DNA of 64,000 nt. Origin: Nonomuraea gerenzanensis (GTDB lineage: Bacteria > Actinomycetota > Actinomycetes > Streptosporangiales > Streptosporangiaceae). The position numbers were made by a program, and so were the translations under genes. The notes under the pieces were generated by a model. It did not search any database, was not told where the DNA came from, and saw only the letters and a program-made list of their open reading frames with translations. Below, one piece after another: positions 57,295 to 64,000 of the stretch; position 1 is the stretch's first letter; every line of letters starts with the position of its first letter. Location: the NCBI RefSeq assembly GCF_020215645.1, contig NZ_CP084058.1:5394001-5458000 (forward strand), in the 5' to 3' direction.

Positions 57295-58500
57295 GTGGCG
57301 ACACCCGCAGCCCCGAACGTCCCGTTCCTCGACGTCCTGGACCCCGCGTTCGACTTCGAGGCCCCGGAGGTCTACGCAGCGCAGGCGGAGAGCTGGTACG
57401 CCGACAGCCCCTTCGGCCTGCTCGTGCTCCGCTACGAAGAGGCCAGCGACCTGCTGCGCGACCGCAGGCTGAACCACGACGGCCGGCGCTACATGGAGAC
57501 GCACGGCATCACCGAAGGCCCGATCTACGACTGGTTCGTGCCGATGATCGTCAACCACGAGGGCGAGGAGCACCGCCGGTTGCGCGGCCTGATGAACAAG
57601 GCGTTCACCGCCCGCCGGATGGCCCGGCTGCGGCCGTTCATCAGGGAGCAGGCCGAGCAGCTCACCGACGGCCTGGACGACGGCGGCACGCACGACTTCG
57701 TCGCCGACTTCGGCATCCGGCTGCCGCTGGCGGTCATGTGCCGGCTGCTCGGCGTGCGGCCCGAGGACTACGGCCACTTCGGCACCTGGACGGCCGACCT
57801 TGGCCTGGTCTTCGGCCTGTCGGGCGGCGAGGACATCGTGGCCCGGCTGGAGAACGCGGTCGTCGGCCTGAACGACTACGCCGACTACCTGATCGACGAC
57901 AAGATCGCCCGGCCGTCCGACGACCTCAGCTCCGACCTGGTCGCGGCCTACCAGTCCGGCGACGGCCAGGTCAGCCGGGACGAGCTGCGCAACCTCCTGG
58001 TCACCCTCGTGTTCGCCGCCCACGACACGACCCGCCACCAGCTCGCCAACGCCATGGTGGTCTTCTCGCAGCACCCCGGGCAGTGGACGCTCCTCAGCCG
58101 GCAGCCGGACCTGGCGACCCGGGCCGTGGAGGAGGTGATGCGCTGGCAGCCCTCGACGGGCACCATCTACCGCTTCGCCGCCGAGGACTTCGACTACAAG
58201 GGGCTCGCGATCGAGCGGGGGAGGTACCTCACCATGTGCGTGAAGGCCGCGCAGCGCGATCCCCGGGCGTACAAGAACGCCGATCGGTTCGACATCACCG
58301 CGGTCCGGGACGTGTCGCCGCTGCAGTTCGGCGCGGGGCCGCACCACTGCCTGGGGGCCGCCCTGGCGCGCGTCGAGGTCAGCGAGGCGCTGTCCGTGCT
58401 CGCGACGCGGCTGGGCCCGCCGTCCGTGGTGGAGCCGGTGACCTGGCCGGGGCCGCTCGGGATCCAGGGCCCGGAGGTGCTGCTGCTGCGCTTCGGCTGA
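57295..58500 (+). CDS. Cytochrome P450
   Basis: The 401-residue P450 starts at GTG 57295 after GCAGGAGGATGGC. I-helix FAAHDTTRHQ, K-helix EEVMR and haem loop FGAGPHHCLG are all intact, with acid-alcohol pair replaced by HDTT. It is followed 49 bp later by a NarL-type regulator gene. No ferredoxin or reductase is adjacent. The 253 bp upstream hold the promoter and, on the minus strand, a short coding-like remnant (SVSFAVKRRAGPG...) with no identifiable family. Confidence 0.95.
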   Translation: MATPAAPNVPFLDVLDPAFDFEAPEVYAAQAESWYADSPFGLLVLRYEEASDLLRDRRLNHDGRRYMETHGITEGPIYDWFVPMIVNHEGEEHRRLRGLMNKAFTARRMARLRPFIREQAEQLTDGLDDGGTHDFVADFGIRLPLAVMCRLLGVRPEDYGHFGTWTADLGLVFGLSGGEDIVARLENAVVGLNDYADYLIDDKIARPSDDLSSDLVAAYQSGDGQVSRDELRNLLVTLVFAAHDTTRHQLANAMVVFSQHPGQWTLLSRQPDLATRAVEEVMRWQPSTGTIYRFAAEDFDYKGLAIERGRYLTMCVKAAQRDPRAYKNADRFDITAVRDVSPLQFGAGPHHCLGAALARVEVSEALSVLATRLGPPSVVEPVTWPGPLGIQGPEVLLLRFG

Positions 58501-58549
58501 CCTGCGGGGACGTATCGGCGCATCTGACGCGGGTGGCTAGGATGCCTGC

Positions 58550-59209
58550 ATGAGCGCACGATATCGGGCCGTACTCGGCGAGGATCAACCCATCGTGCGC
58601 GAGGGTGTCACCGCCATGCTCTCCCGGGCCGGCGTCGAGGTCGTCGCGTCCGTGGGCGACGCCGTCGAGCTGGTGCAGGTGGCCGCCGCCGAGCAGCCGG
58701 ACGTGGTGATCACCGACATCCGGATGCCGCCGCAGCTCACCGACGACGGCCTGCGGGCGGCACTCAAGATCAGGGCCGATCGGCCGCAGACGGCGGTGAT
58801 CGTGCTCTCGCAGTTCCTCGACCCGTCCTACGCCCTCGACCTCGTGGGAGACGACCCGGTCGGCGTCGGTTACCTGCTGAAGGAGAAGGTGGCCGGCGCG
58901 CAGGTGCTCACCGACGCGATCGAACGCGTGGTGAGCGGCGGCTCCGCGCTCGATCCCGACGTCATCTCCAGCCTGGTGACGCGCAGGCGCAAGGCCGATC
59001 CGCTGGACGAGCTCACCCCACGGGAGAAGGAGGTCCTCGCCCTGATGGCCGAGGGCCACTCGAACGGGGGGATCGCGGCGAAGCTCTTCGTCACCGTCCC
59101 CGCCGTGGAGCGGCACGTCACCGGCATCTTCATGAAGCTCGGGCTCCAGCAGACGGACTCCACGCAGCACCGCCGGGTCCTGGCGGTGCTGCGGTACCTG
59201 CAGCGCTGA
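58550..59209 (+). CDS. NarL/FixJ family response regulator
   Basis: The 219-residue protein has a receiver domain (AVLGEDQPIVREGVTAML, phosphoacceptor Asp in DVVITDIRMPP, Lys in YLLKEKV) and a C-terminal LuxR helix-turn-helix (LTPREKEVLALMAEGHSNGGIAAKLFVTVPAVERHVTGIFMKLGL). No sensor kinase is adjacent; the HK at 61591 already has a receiver partner. The C-terminal coding end overlaps the convergent SDR gene by 80 bp. Confidence 0.93.
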   Translation: MSARYRAVLGEDQPIVREGVTAMLSRAGVEVVASVGDAVELVQVAAAEQPDVVITDIRMPPQLTDDGLRAALKIRADRPQTAVIVLSQFLDPSYALDLVGDDPVGVGYLLKEKVAGAQVLTDAIERVVSGGSALDPDVISSLVTRRRKADPLDELTPREKEVLALMAEGHSNGGIAAKLFVTVPAVERHVTGIFMKLGLQQTDSTQHRRVLAVLRYLQR

Positions 59210-59891
59210 GGGCCGCCCCGTACGCGGAGGTGTCGGGCGCCGACGGCGGTACGTCGAGGCGCACCCGGTAGGGGCGCCGGCCGGCGGGAAGCGCGACGAT
59301 ACGCGCGATCTCGCCGCAGAGGCGGCCGGAACGGCCGGCGGGCGAGCCGGGAGCCACGATCGAGGTCTCCACTCCCCAGCGGGCGAGCTCGGCGGAGTAG
59401 CTCACGGCCAGGTAGTCCATCGCGGCCTCCACCGCGAAGTACGGCGCCGAAGCAGGCTCGGGGCCGAAGACCCAGATCACCAGGCCCCTGCCGCCCGCCC
59501 GCAGGTACGGCAGCGCGGCCCGGTTGATCCGCTGGGCCGACAGCACGTTCACCTCGTTCAGCTCGGCGAGCTGCTCGGGCGTCAGCGCCCCGGCCGGGCC
59601 GGTGCCCAGGTGACCGGCATGGTGGATCAGGACGTCGATGCGGCCGTGCGCGGCGACGAGCCGGTGGATCGCGGCGTTGACGGATTCCGGTAAGTTGACG
59701 TCCAGCTCGATCACGCGCAGGTCCACGCCCCGCTGGGCGGCGTAGCCGGCGGCGGCCTCGGCCTGGGCCGCGTCGCGGCCGGCGGTCTGCCGCATGCCGG
59801 CGTAGACGGTGTCGCCGGCGTCGGCCAGAGCGCGGGCGGTGCGGGCGCCGGAGCGGCTGGAGGCCCCGGTGATCAGGACGATGTTACGCAA
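59130..59891 (-). CDS. SDR-fold protein lacking the catalytic Lys
   Basis: The 253-residue protein starts at TTG 59891, six bases after GAAGAGGA. It has the SDR cofactor motif ITGASSRSGARTARAL, DVNLPES and HHAGHLG (NNAG equivalent), but the active-site stretch reads YFAVEAAMDYLA, so YxxxK is Tyr151-Glu155, and the strand before it (GLVIWVFGP) has no catalytic Ser. It may bind NAD(P) without reducing a substrate. The C-terminal 35 residues are low in complexity and overlap the convergent regulator gene. Confidence 0.78.
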   Translation of the reverse strand: MRNIVLITGASSRSGARTARALADAGDTVYAGMRQTAGRDAAQAEAAAGYAAQRGVDLRVIELDVNLPESVNAAIHRLVAAHGRIDVLIHHAGHLGTGPAGALTPEQLAELNEVNVLSAQRINRAALPYLRAGGRGLVIWVFGPEPASAPYFAVEAAMDYLAVSYSAELARWGVETSIVAPGSPAGRSGRLCGEIARIVALPAGRRPYRVRLDVPPSAPDTSAYGAALSAAGTAAPPGPGGAAWSPSAGARAS

Positions 59892-60038
59892 GACATTCCT
59901 CTTCGTACGGATGACCGGGCGCCCTGCCCGCCGCCCGCCGCCGTGCCGGTCGTGCCCCACGCGACGACCGGACCGGAGGCGAGCGGCGGTGAGACGCGCC
60001 GGAGGGGACGGGATCCCGCCTGAACAGCGGCTCGCCGT

Positions 60039-61007
60039 TCAGCCGGCCAGCGCCTGGCGCAGCGCGGCGACCGCCTGGCCGATCGCCGCCTCGGCCGCGT
60101 GGGTGCCGCGCAGCGCGTTCAGCATGACGAAGTCGTGGATGATCCCCTGGTAGCGGACGGCGGTCACGGGCACGCCCGCCTGGCGCAGCTTGTTCGCGTA
60201 CGCCTCGCCCTCGTCGCGCAGGACGTCCGCCTCACCGGTGATGACGAGCGCCGGCGGCAGCCCGGCGAGCTGGTCGGCGGTGGCGCGCAGCGGCGACGCC
60301 GTGATCTGGGCGCGCTCCTTCTCGTCGGTCGTGTACTGGTCCCAGAACCACCGCATCCCCTCGCGGGTCAGGAAGTACCCCTCGGCGAACTGGCGGTAGG
60401 AGCCGGTGTCGAAGCTCGCGTCCGTGACCGGGTAGAACAGCACCTGGAACACCAGCGGCACGTCCCCGCGCTCCTTGGCCATCAACGTCAGCGCGGCCGT
60501 CATGTTCCCGCCGACCGAGTCGCCCGCCACGGCCAGGCGGGAGGCGTCCAGGCCCTGGCCGGCGCCCTCGGTGACGATCCAGCGGGCCACCGCGTAGTTC
60601 TGCTCGATGGCGACCGGGTAACGCGCCTCGGGCGACAGGTCGTACTCGGGGAAGACCACGGCGGCGCCGGCGCCCACGGCGAGCTCGCGGACGAGCCGGT
60701 CGTGGGTGCGGGCGTTGCCGAACACCCAGCCGGCGCCGTGGATGTAGAGCACGACCGGCAGTGTGCCGGTCGTGCCTGCGGGCCGGACGACGCGGGCGCG
60801 CACGCTGCCCGTCGGCCCGCCCTGTACGGTGATCCACTCCTCGTCCACGGCGGGCTCGGCGATCTCGCCCGACTGCACCTCCTCGACCGTCCTGCGGCCT
60901 TCGGCAGGGGGAAGCTGGTACAGGAACGGCGGCTGCGACGTGGCCTCGGCGAACGCCGCCGCGGCCGGCTCCAGCACGGGCGTGACCGGGGTGAACGTCT
61001 CGGACAT
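60039..61007 (-). CDS. Alpha/beta hydrolase of the hormone-sensitive lipase family
   Basis: The 322-residue protein has the HSL oxyanion motif as YIHGAGWVFGNA (HGGG variant HGAG), nucleophile elbow VAGDSVGGNM, acid Asp in LVITGEADVLRDEGEAYA and catalytic His in QGIIHDFVML. It hydrolyses short-chain esters. It starts at ATG 61007 after GGAGGAGC. It shares direction with the SDR gene (147 bp apart), but the intervening sequence holds no gene. Confidence 0.94.
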   Translation of the reverse strand: MSETFTPVTPVLEPAAAAFAEATSQPPFLYQLPPAEGRRTVEEVQSGEIAEPAVDEEWITVQGGPTGSVRARVVRPAGTTGTLPVVLYIHGAGWVFGNARTHDRLVRELAVGAGAAVVFPEYDLSPEARYPVAIEQNYAVARWIVTEGAGQGLDASRLAVAGDSVGGNMTAALTLMAKERGDVPLVFQVLFYPVTDASFDTGSYRQFAEGYFLTREGMRWFWDQYTTDEKERAQITASPLRATADQLAGLPPALVITGEADVLRDEGEAYANKLRQAGVPVTAVRYQGIIHDFVMLNALRGTHAAEAAIGQAVAALRQALAG

Positions 61008-61175
61008 GATGCTCCTCCAGGAGGGGGCGGACGGGGGACTCTGTTCGGACCCCCTCGGACGTTCTCCAGTCTGGTCACAGGTGGCCCTGGCGGCTGTAGA
61101 GCCGCCCGCAGCCCCCGGGTCGGCCGTCCCGAGGCCGCATGTCGGGAAAACCCCACACCGCGCCGCGGGGTCACC

Positions 61176-61538
61176 TCAACCCTCGGGCGAGAACAGGGCC
61201 TTCAGATCGGTGTCGAACAGCCGGTCCTTGGCCACGAAGCGCAGGATCCCGGCGTCGGCGAGCTCCTCCTGCGACCACGCCCAGGGATCGGTGGAGGTCA
61301 GCACGACGCGCGGCGGGTGTCCCTCCCTGGCCAGCGCCCGGGCGACGGCGAGGCCGTCCTCGCCGGGCAGGTGCAGATCGAGCAGCACGCCGTCGGGGCG
61401 GTGCTCCCGGACCGCCGCGATCGCCGCCGCCCCGTCCGGCGACTCGGCGACGACGTGCAGCCCGCGTACGGTCAGCAGGGTCCTCGCGATGCGACGGAAT
61501 CCGGGATCGTCATCGACGACCACCACGTTGACTGACAC
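61176..61538 (-). CDS. Single-domain response regulator (receiver only)
   Basis: The 120-residue protein starts at GTG 61538. It is a CheY-like receiver with acidic pocket VVVDDDPGFRR, phosphoacceptor Asp in GVLLDLHLPGEDG, Thr/Ser in VVLTSTDP and Lys in FVAKDRL, and it has no output domain. It follows the histidine kinase gene by 52 bp, so it is that kinase's likely partner. Confidence 0.92.
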   Translation of the reverse strand: MSVNVVVVDDDPGFRRIARTLLTVRGLHVVAESPDGAAAIAAVREHRPDGVLLDLHLPGEDGLAVARALAREGHPPRVVLTSTDPWAWSQEELADAGILRFVAKDRLFDTDLKALFSPEG

Positions 61539-61590
61539 GGAACCAGCCTCTCCGACGGAACAACGCCCAGGCCATGGGGCCAACCCCACG

Positions 61591-63000
61591 TTACGGGACC
61601 GGGATCCGGGCCAGGATCGTCGTGCCGCCGCCCGGGGGCGACTCGATGGTCAGCGTGCCGTCGAAGGCCGCCACGCGGTCGGCCAGCCCGGTGAGGCCAC
61701 TGCCCGCCGCGCCGGCGCCCACCCCGCCGACCCCGTCGTCGGCGACCCGGATCCGCAGGGCCTCCCCGAGTTCGAGCGAGATGTCGATCTGGGACGCCTG
61801 GGCGTGCTTGACCGCGTTCGTCACCGCCTCGGCCACGACGAAGTAGGCGTTGGACTCGACGGCCCCGCCGATCCTGCGGTCGAGGTCGCTGTCCACCACG
61901 GTCGGCACCGGGCAGCGGGACGCCAGCTCCCGCACCGCCGCCTCCAGGCCCTTGACCGTCAGCACCAGCGGGTAGATGCCCCTGGCCAGCTCCCTCAGCT
62001 CGTCGATGGCCTCCTGCGCGTGGGCGATCGACTGGTCCATCAGCTCGGTGGCGGCCGGCTCGGTCTCGGGGACCAGCTCGCGCGCCAGCCTGAGCCCGAT
62101 CATCAGGCTGACCAGCCGTTGCTGCGCCCCGTCGTGCAGGTCGCGGGCCGTACGCCGGTGCACCGCCTCGACGCTCTCCATGATGCGCCTGCGGCTGTCC
62201 TGCAACGAGGCGGCCATGGTGTTGAAGGAGGTGCCCAGCGCGCCGATCTCCGCCACCTTGCTGGGGGCGATCCGCACGCCGAGGTCACCGCCGGCCAGCC
62301 GTCCCGCCGCGGCGGCCACCCCGCGCACCGGCCGCACGACGGCGCGGTGCTGGAGCACCGTGAACCCCGCCACCAGCGCGGTCGTCGCCGCCAGCCCCGC
62401 GCCCGCCGCGATCACCGCCCGCCGTGCGTTGCTCCCCGCGGCGTCCTCGCGCGCGGCCAGCTCGGCACGCTCGTCCGCCGTGTACTGGTCGAACCGGGCG
62501 CGCAGGGCGTCCACGCGCCGCTTGCCCTCGGCCGTCGCCGCCAGGCCGGACGCGGTGGCGTCACGCCGCCGCACGGCCTCCACCAGCGGCACCGAGTAGT
62601 CGTTCACCAGCGAGTCGACGCCCTGCCTGATCTGCTCGGCGATGCGCCGCTGACTGGGGGAGGTGGCCGTCTCGGTGAACCTGCGCTCCTGCTCGGGGAA
62701 CTCCCTGCGCGCCCGCTGCCACGGCTCCAGGAACTCCTCCCGCTTGGTGATCACGAAGCCGCGCTGCCCCGTCTCCAGATCGAGGACGAGTTGTTCCAGG
62801 TTGCCGGCCTCGACCAGGGCGGACCGGGAGGCCCGCCTGGCCGAGGTGGAGCTGTTGGCGTCGGCGATCGCCCACATCAGGACGGCGAACGCGACCCCGA
62901 TCAGCAGCGCGAGCAGGCCGCTCGCCGCGATCGTGAGACGGGTGAGGCCCAGCCGCGGGACGGGTCCGGAGTCAGGGGCTCTCGGGGAGAGACGGATCAT
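61591..63000 (-). CDS. Sensor histidine kinase with CHASE3 and HAMP domains
   Basis: The 469-residue protein starts at ATG 63000. A membrane helix (LTIAASGLLALLIGVAFAVLMWAIA) precedes an extracytoplasmic CHASE3 domain (LVLDLETGQRGFVITKREEFLEPW). A second helix (AVIAAGAGLAATTALVAGFTVL), HAMP, an HDGAQQRL histidine box of the HisKA_3 class and an ATPase domain with DDGVGG and GSGLTGLADRV follow. The C-terminal motif GGGTTILARIP closes the ATP site. The signal is unknown. Confidence 0.94.
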   Translation of the reverse strand: MIRLSPRAPDSGPVPRLGLTRLTIAASGLLALLIGVAFAVLMWAIADANSSTSARRASRSALVEAGNLEQLVLDLETGQRGFVITKREEFLEPWQRARREFPEQERRFTETATSPSQRRIAEQIRQGVDSLVNDYSVPLVEAVRRRDATASGLAATAEGKRRVDALRARFDQYTADERAELAAREDAAGSNARRAVIAAGAGLAATTALVAGFTVLQHRAVVRPVRGVAAAAGRLAGGDLGVRIAPSKVAEIGALGTSFNTMAASLQDSRRRIMESVEAVHRRTARDLHDGAQQRLVSLMIGLRLARELVPETEPAATELMDQSIAHAQEAIDELRELARGIYPLVLTVKGLEAAVRELASRCPVPTVVDSDLDRRIGGAVESNAYFVVAEAVTNAVKHAQASQIDISLELGEALRIRVADDGVGGVGAGAAGSGLTGLADRVAAFDGTLTIESPPGGGTTILARIPVP

Positions 63001-63136
63001 GGGTGTCGGCCGCCTGTTCACCGCGCTGGGACCGGATGCTTACCGCATCATTCTGCCTTGTTCCGGACAGGCCTGATACCGCCTTCGCGGCGTCCCATAA
63101 CCACGGCGGGGAGCAGCGGTGGACCGCCGCGCGGCA

Positions 63137-63247
63137 TCAGGCGGGCGCGGGGCGCCTCGGGGAAGAGGTCCTCTCCCTCACGTAGCGGAAGGTCCAGTTG
63201 GTGTCGCGTGACAGGTCGTACCAGTCGCTGCGGGACAGCCGCGGCAT
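63137..63247 (-). pseudogene. Toluene monooxygenase alpha subunit N-terminal stub
   Basis: ATG 63247 with the strong site GGGAGGAGGGCAC opens MPRLSRSDWYDLSRDTNWTF and then RYV, which matches the start of TmoA-type di-iron hydroxylase alpha subunits (DWYELTRATNWTPSYV). After about 24 residues the similarity ends and the frame stops at residue 36. The di-iron ligands are all missing. It is a start-only remnant created by deletion. Confidence 0.65.
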
Positions 63248-63485
63248 GTGCCCTCCTCCCCGCACCGCCGTGATGGCGGCGTCTCGACCTCGATGACGCG
63301 CGCCGACGGGGACATCCGCCGGCGTCATCTCGCGGCCGAGCCGGTGATCACTAGGTGGCGCGCCCGCCATGGCCGGTCCGGGACCGCCCGCTGACAGGAG
63401 CGCCAAGCATCATCCCTGGTCAAATGGGGTAAGCCAGCCCCGACGGGGGGAGAGGGATGCATGCGGTTCCGGATGGGCGGCCGGC
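63248..63485. other. Divergent intergenic region
   Basis: About 240 bp separate the tmoA stub from the SulP gene. No gene is supported. The two promoters should lie here; AGCATCATCCCTGGTCAAAT near 63407-63426 is the least GC-rich part. No DosR-like box is visible. Confidence 0.4.
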
Positions 63486-64000
63486 GTGACGCGCCTCGCC
63501 GCCGGCCTCCGCGGCCCGCTGAACGCGCCACGGGAGATCACCGCCGGAGTCACGCTGGCCGCGCTGGCCATCCCGCTCAACATCGGCTACGCCCAGATCG
63601 CCGGGCTGCCACCGGTGGCCGGCCTGTACGCGGCCATCGCGCCGATGCTGGTGTTCGCGCTGTTCTGCTCCTCGCGCCAGCTCGTCGCCAGCCCGGACGC
63701 GCCGATCGCCGCGCTCATCGCCTCCCTGCTCGTCGCGATCGCCGCTCGCCCCGGCAGCCCGCAGTACGTCGAGCTGGCCTACGCGCAGGCGCTGGTCTGC
63801 GCGGTGGTGTTCCTGCTCTTCTACGCCTTCAAGCTGGGTTTCCTGGCGAACTTCCTGTCCGAGCCCGTCCTGGTCGGCTTCATCGCCGGGCTGGCCGTCG
63901 AGATCCTCACCAGCCAGGTCAAGAAGATCCTCGGCATCGGCACCACCGCCGAGCGGTTCTTCCCCGAGCTGTGGGAGATCGTCACCAAGCTCCCGCAGGC
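63486..64000 (+). CDS. SulP family anion transporter, N-terminal part (3' end outside window)
   Basis: From GTG 63486 the frame stays open to the window edge, giving at least 171 residues. It reads PREITAGVTLAALAIPLNIGYAQIAGLPPVAGLYAA, quoted in parts, the classic SulP signature, followed by SSRQLVASPDAPIAALIAS and several membrane helices to FIAGLAVEIL. SulP proteins carry sulfate, bicarbonate or other anions. The STAS domain, if any, lies beyond the window. The ribosome site is weak, so the start is tentative. Confidence 0.9.
   Translation, partial: MTRLAAGLRGPLNAPREITAGVTLAALAIPLNIGYAQIAGLPPVAGLYAAIAPMLVFALFCSSRQLVASPDAPIAALIASLLVAIAARPGSPQYVELAYAQALVCAVVFLLFYAFKLGFLANFLSEPVLVGFIAGLAVEILTSQVKKILGIGTTAERFFPELWEIVTKLPQ

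Overview
The window is very GC-rich DNA with almost saturated G/C third codon positions, frequent GTG/TTG starts and many 4-bp ATGA start-stop overlaps. The gene content (LanB/LanC class I lanthipeptide genes, Ni superoxide dismutase, a SoxR protein with a palindromic SoxR box, a DevR/DosR regulator, two wax ester synthases, several universal stress proteins) points to a filamentous actinomycete. Streptosporangiales (Nonomuraea-like) is my best guess, but this is inference from gene content only. No rRNA, tRNA, CRISPR array, insertion sequence or phage gene was recognised.

Region 1 (1-4000) holds the end of a probable arylsulfatase gene and then a leftward block: PadR regulator, DUF1048 protein, DrrA/DrrB-type ABC exporter and a cytochrome P450. 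A pair of 22-bp direct repeats lies in front of the PadR gene and is its likely operator.

Region 2 (4100-10770) is a rightward RiPP cluster: a 61-residue possible precursor, an HExxH peptide-modifying enzyme, a 193-residue protein joining an unfamiliar N-terminal domain to an FxLD-type lanthipeptide leader and a 13-cysteine core, then LanC and LanB. A leftward N-acetylmuramoyl-L-alanine amidase gene converges on it.

Region 3 (13.3-55 kb) looks like an anaerobic/dormancy island built around a DevR/DosR-type regulator (18398-19045). About a dozen 14-bp near-palindromes of the form GGGAC-N4-GTCCC/GGCCC lie in its intergenic regions. They precede wax ester synthases, a CBS-BON protein, a nitroreductase, universal stress proteins, a DUF4342 protein, a DUF1918 protein, and remnants of nar, por and pnt genes. 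The centrepiece is one operon (19999-35534): acyl-CoA dehydrogenase, a 2555-residue KS-AT-KS-ACP-KR-DH synthase, a 1821-residue single-chain acyl-CoA carboxylase and a phosphopantetheinyl transferase. It looks able to supply and activate its own lipid synthase. The same island is full of decayed genes: a nar operon collapsed to about 470 bp, frameshifted and truncated pyruvate:ferredoxin oxidoreductase genes, a pntA/hydrolase deletion junction, a DUF4389 stub and an unpaired hypF that lacks its acylphosphatase domain.

Inside and beyond the island lie gpsA, a GH30 glycosidase, a GNAT acetyltransferase, a membrane NACHT NTPase, the soxR-flavin reductase-sodN block, an animal-type haem peroxidase, a second P450, a NarL-type regulator, an SDR protein, an alpha/beta hydrolase, a histidine kinase/receiver pair, a toluene monooxygenase alpha-subunit stub and the start of a SulP transporter. 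All functions are read from sequence motifs and memory of families; nothing was searched.
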